16,292 bases of DNA. Source: Flavobacteriaceae bacterium (GTDB lineage Bacteria > Bacteroidota > Bacteroidia > Flavobacteriales > Flavobacteriaceae). The notes below the pieces were generated by a model, which did not search any database, was not told the DNA's origin, and saw nothing but the letters and a program-made list of their open reading frames with translations. A program made the position numbers and the translations under genes. Below, piece after piece: positions 15,297-16,292 of the stretch. The DNA is taken from assembly GCA_030834365.1 (NCBI GenBank), contig JAURFJ010000021.1, positions 1 to 16,292 on the forward strand, given 5' to 3'. The first letter of the stretch is position 1. Every line of letters begins with the position of its first letter.

Positions 15297-16292
15297 CGAG
15301 CGCAGGCGTGCTAGTCCAGTCACCTCTAGTGAAGTCAGGAAAGTCTTGAGGCATTCCATCTTGGGCCACCGAACGCTCGCTCAGCTCGGTCACTGCGCTC
15401 CACAAAGCCCCCTCGTATACGTTTTGATCGAGCGGAAGTCCCTGCTGAAGGCATTCCACTATGCGGTACATCATGATGCCGTCCATTCCGCCATGCCCGC
15501 TGTCTGCGGCCGTTGCGTTTAGGCGCGTATACAACGGATGGTCGTATTTTTCGTAAAGCACCTGTAGCTGTTCTCCCTGAATCCAGCGGTGGTGGTCCTC
15601 GGTAAGCCCCTCAAACCCGCCCTCAAAGGCAGCCCTTGTTGGAAACCCGGCTAGTGTACCCAGTGTGCCCTGGATCAAATTGTGTCGGGTGTAGGGGCGA
15701 GGCGAAGTTTCGTCCCACTGCAGCATAATGGTGCGTCCCAAATGGGTTTTAATAAGCGAAGTGTTTAGGTCTCCTCCTTTGAAGTCTAAGGCGTTCCATT
15801 TGTGGTCAGTAGGATAATTCATCTCGGCATAGCGCTGCCTTCCCCTTGCAGGAGTCGAGAAAGAAGTCAGTTTCTTAAAGGTGTCTTCTGTTCGCCCTAT
15901 ATTCATGTATTGAGCCACCGGGCCTAGCCCGTGGGTCGGATACAGATTGCCATTTCTGTGTGCATAGTGATAGGTGCGCCAAGATCCGGTCCCGCGCTCC
16001 ACTTCATCCATTTGCCAACGCAGCTCATGAATGTAGGCCGCCTCGGCATGCAACAACTCTCCGATGAGTCCCTTTCGGCACATATTTAAAAAGAGCAGCT
16101 CATCGCGCGAGTAATTCACGTTTTCCATCATCATGCAATGGCGCTTGGTGCGCTCAGCCGTATTGACCATGTCCCAAAGCTCATCTATGGTAAGGGCCAT
16201 CGGCACGCCAACAAAGGCATGGGCTCCGGCTAACATTCTCTCTATGGCCATCGGTGCATGGTTAGCCCAATTGGTTGAAATAAAAACGACAT
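15283..16292 (-). CDS. GH109-type glycosidase, Gfo/Idh/MocA fold (5' end beyond window)
   Basis: The frame stays open to the right edge; 335 C-terminal residues are visible, starting VVFISTNWANHAPMAIERM, the end of the Rossmann domain. The ATG at 16251 is internal. GH109 enzymes use bound NAD to cleave alpha-N-acetylgalactosaminides by transient oxidation. GH109 marks (fragment numbering) are NLYPTHGLGPVAQYMNIGR (115-133) with the catalytic-region Tyr117 and His120, GHGGMD (265-270), GLPLDQNVY (284-292) and PDFTRG near the C-terminus. Family proteins are about 440-470 residues, so roughly 110-130 are missing, including the NAD-binding glycine motif and any signal peptide. The position that in GH109 usually reads EVP is GVP (28-30). 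Related Gfo/Idh oxidoreductases with other sugar substrates remain possible. Confidence 0.85.
   Translation of the reverse strand, partial: VVFISTNWANHAPMAIERMLAGAHAFVGVPMALTIDELWDMVNTAERTKRHCMMMENVNYSRDELLFLNMCRKGLIGELLHAEAAYIHELRWQMDEVERGTGSWRTYHYAHRNGNLYPTHGLGPVAQYMNIGRTEDTFKKLTSFSTPARGRQRYAEMNYPTDHKWNALDFKGGDLNTSLIKTHLGRTIMLQWDETSPRPYTRHNLIQGTLGTLAGFPTRAAFEGGFEGLTEDHHRWIQGEQLQVLYEKYDHPLYTRLNATAADSGHGGMDGIMMYRIVECLQQGLPLDQNVYEGALWSAVTELSERSVAQDGMPQDFPDFTRGDWTSTPALAIVD

Noticed and set aside
15265..15522. Plus-strand ORF of 85 codons at the end of the permease gene
   Set aside because: It is antisense to the GH109-type gene and out of frame with the permease; it has no domain-like features.

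Overview
The window looks like a chromosomal segment of a Bacteroidota bacterium, most likely a flavobacterium-type lineage. The evidence is a SusC/RagA-type TonB-dependent receptor at the left edge, a DUF5687 ABC permease (a family typical of this phylum), AT-rich leaders without clear Shine-Dalgarno sequences, and several TAnnTTTG elements, the phylum's -7 promoter motif, in front of genes. There are no rRNA or tRNA genes, no CRISPR array, and no insertion sequence or phage gene. By eye the right half (about 8.1 kb onward) is richer in GC than the left.

Left part (1-4400): the N-terminus of a SusC-like receptor runs off the left edge on the minus strand. Behind it is a minus-strand pair, a short PepSY-type membrane protein and an exported DsrE-family protein. 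Then come a plus-strand YhhN-family (lysoplasmalogenase-like) membrane protein, a 45-residue hypothetical ORF, a minus-strand YitT-family membrane protein (DUF161 plus DUF2179), a plus-strand SemiSWEET sugar transporter, and a 41-residue minus-strand ORF with a well-formed Bacteroidota promoter.

Middle (4413-8077): a YafV-type omega-amidase (nitrilase superfamily) is divergent from a two-gene ABC export system (DUF5687 permease plus ATPase, ATGA overlap). An exported SGNH hydrolase lies convergent to it with a 17-base overlap.

Right part (8164-15296): five plus-strand genes are packed with overlaps or a 2-base gap: an amidase lipoprotein, a GapN-like aldehyde dehydrogenase, an exported metal-dependent amidohydrolase, a glycerate kinase and a GntP-family permease. 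This arrangement implies one transcript. The inferred theme is hydrolysis of an amide outside the cytoplasm, uptake of a sugar acid such as glycerate, and feeding of phosphoglycerate into glycolysis. The aldehyde dehydrogenase has glycine where this superfamily has its catalytic glutamate. The window ends in a convergent, 5'-truncated GH109-type (Gfo/Idh/MocA fold) glycosidase on the minus strand.

The most interesting items are the five-gene amidase/glycerate operon with its atypical dehydrogenase, and the unannotated 41-residue ORF with its own promoter. No clear novel defence or mobile system is visible.
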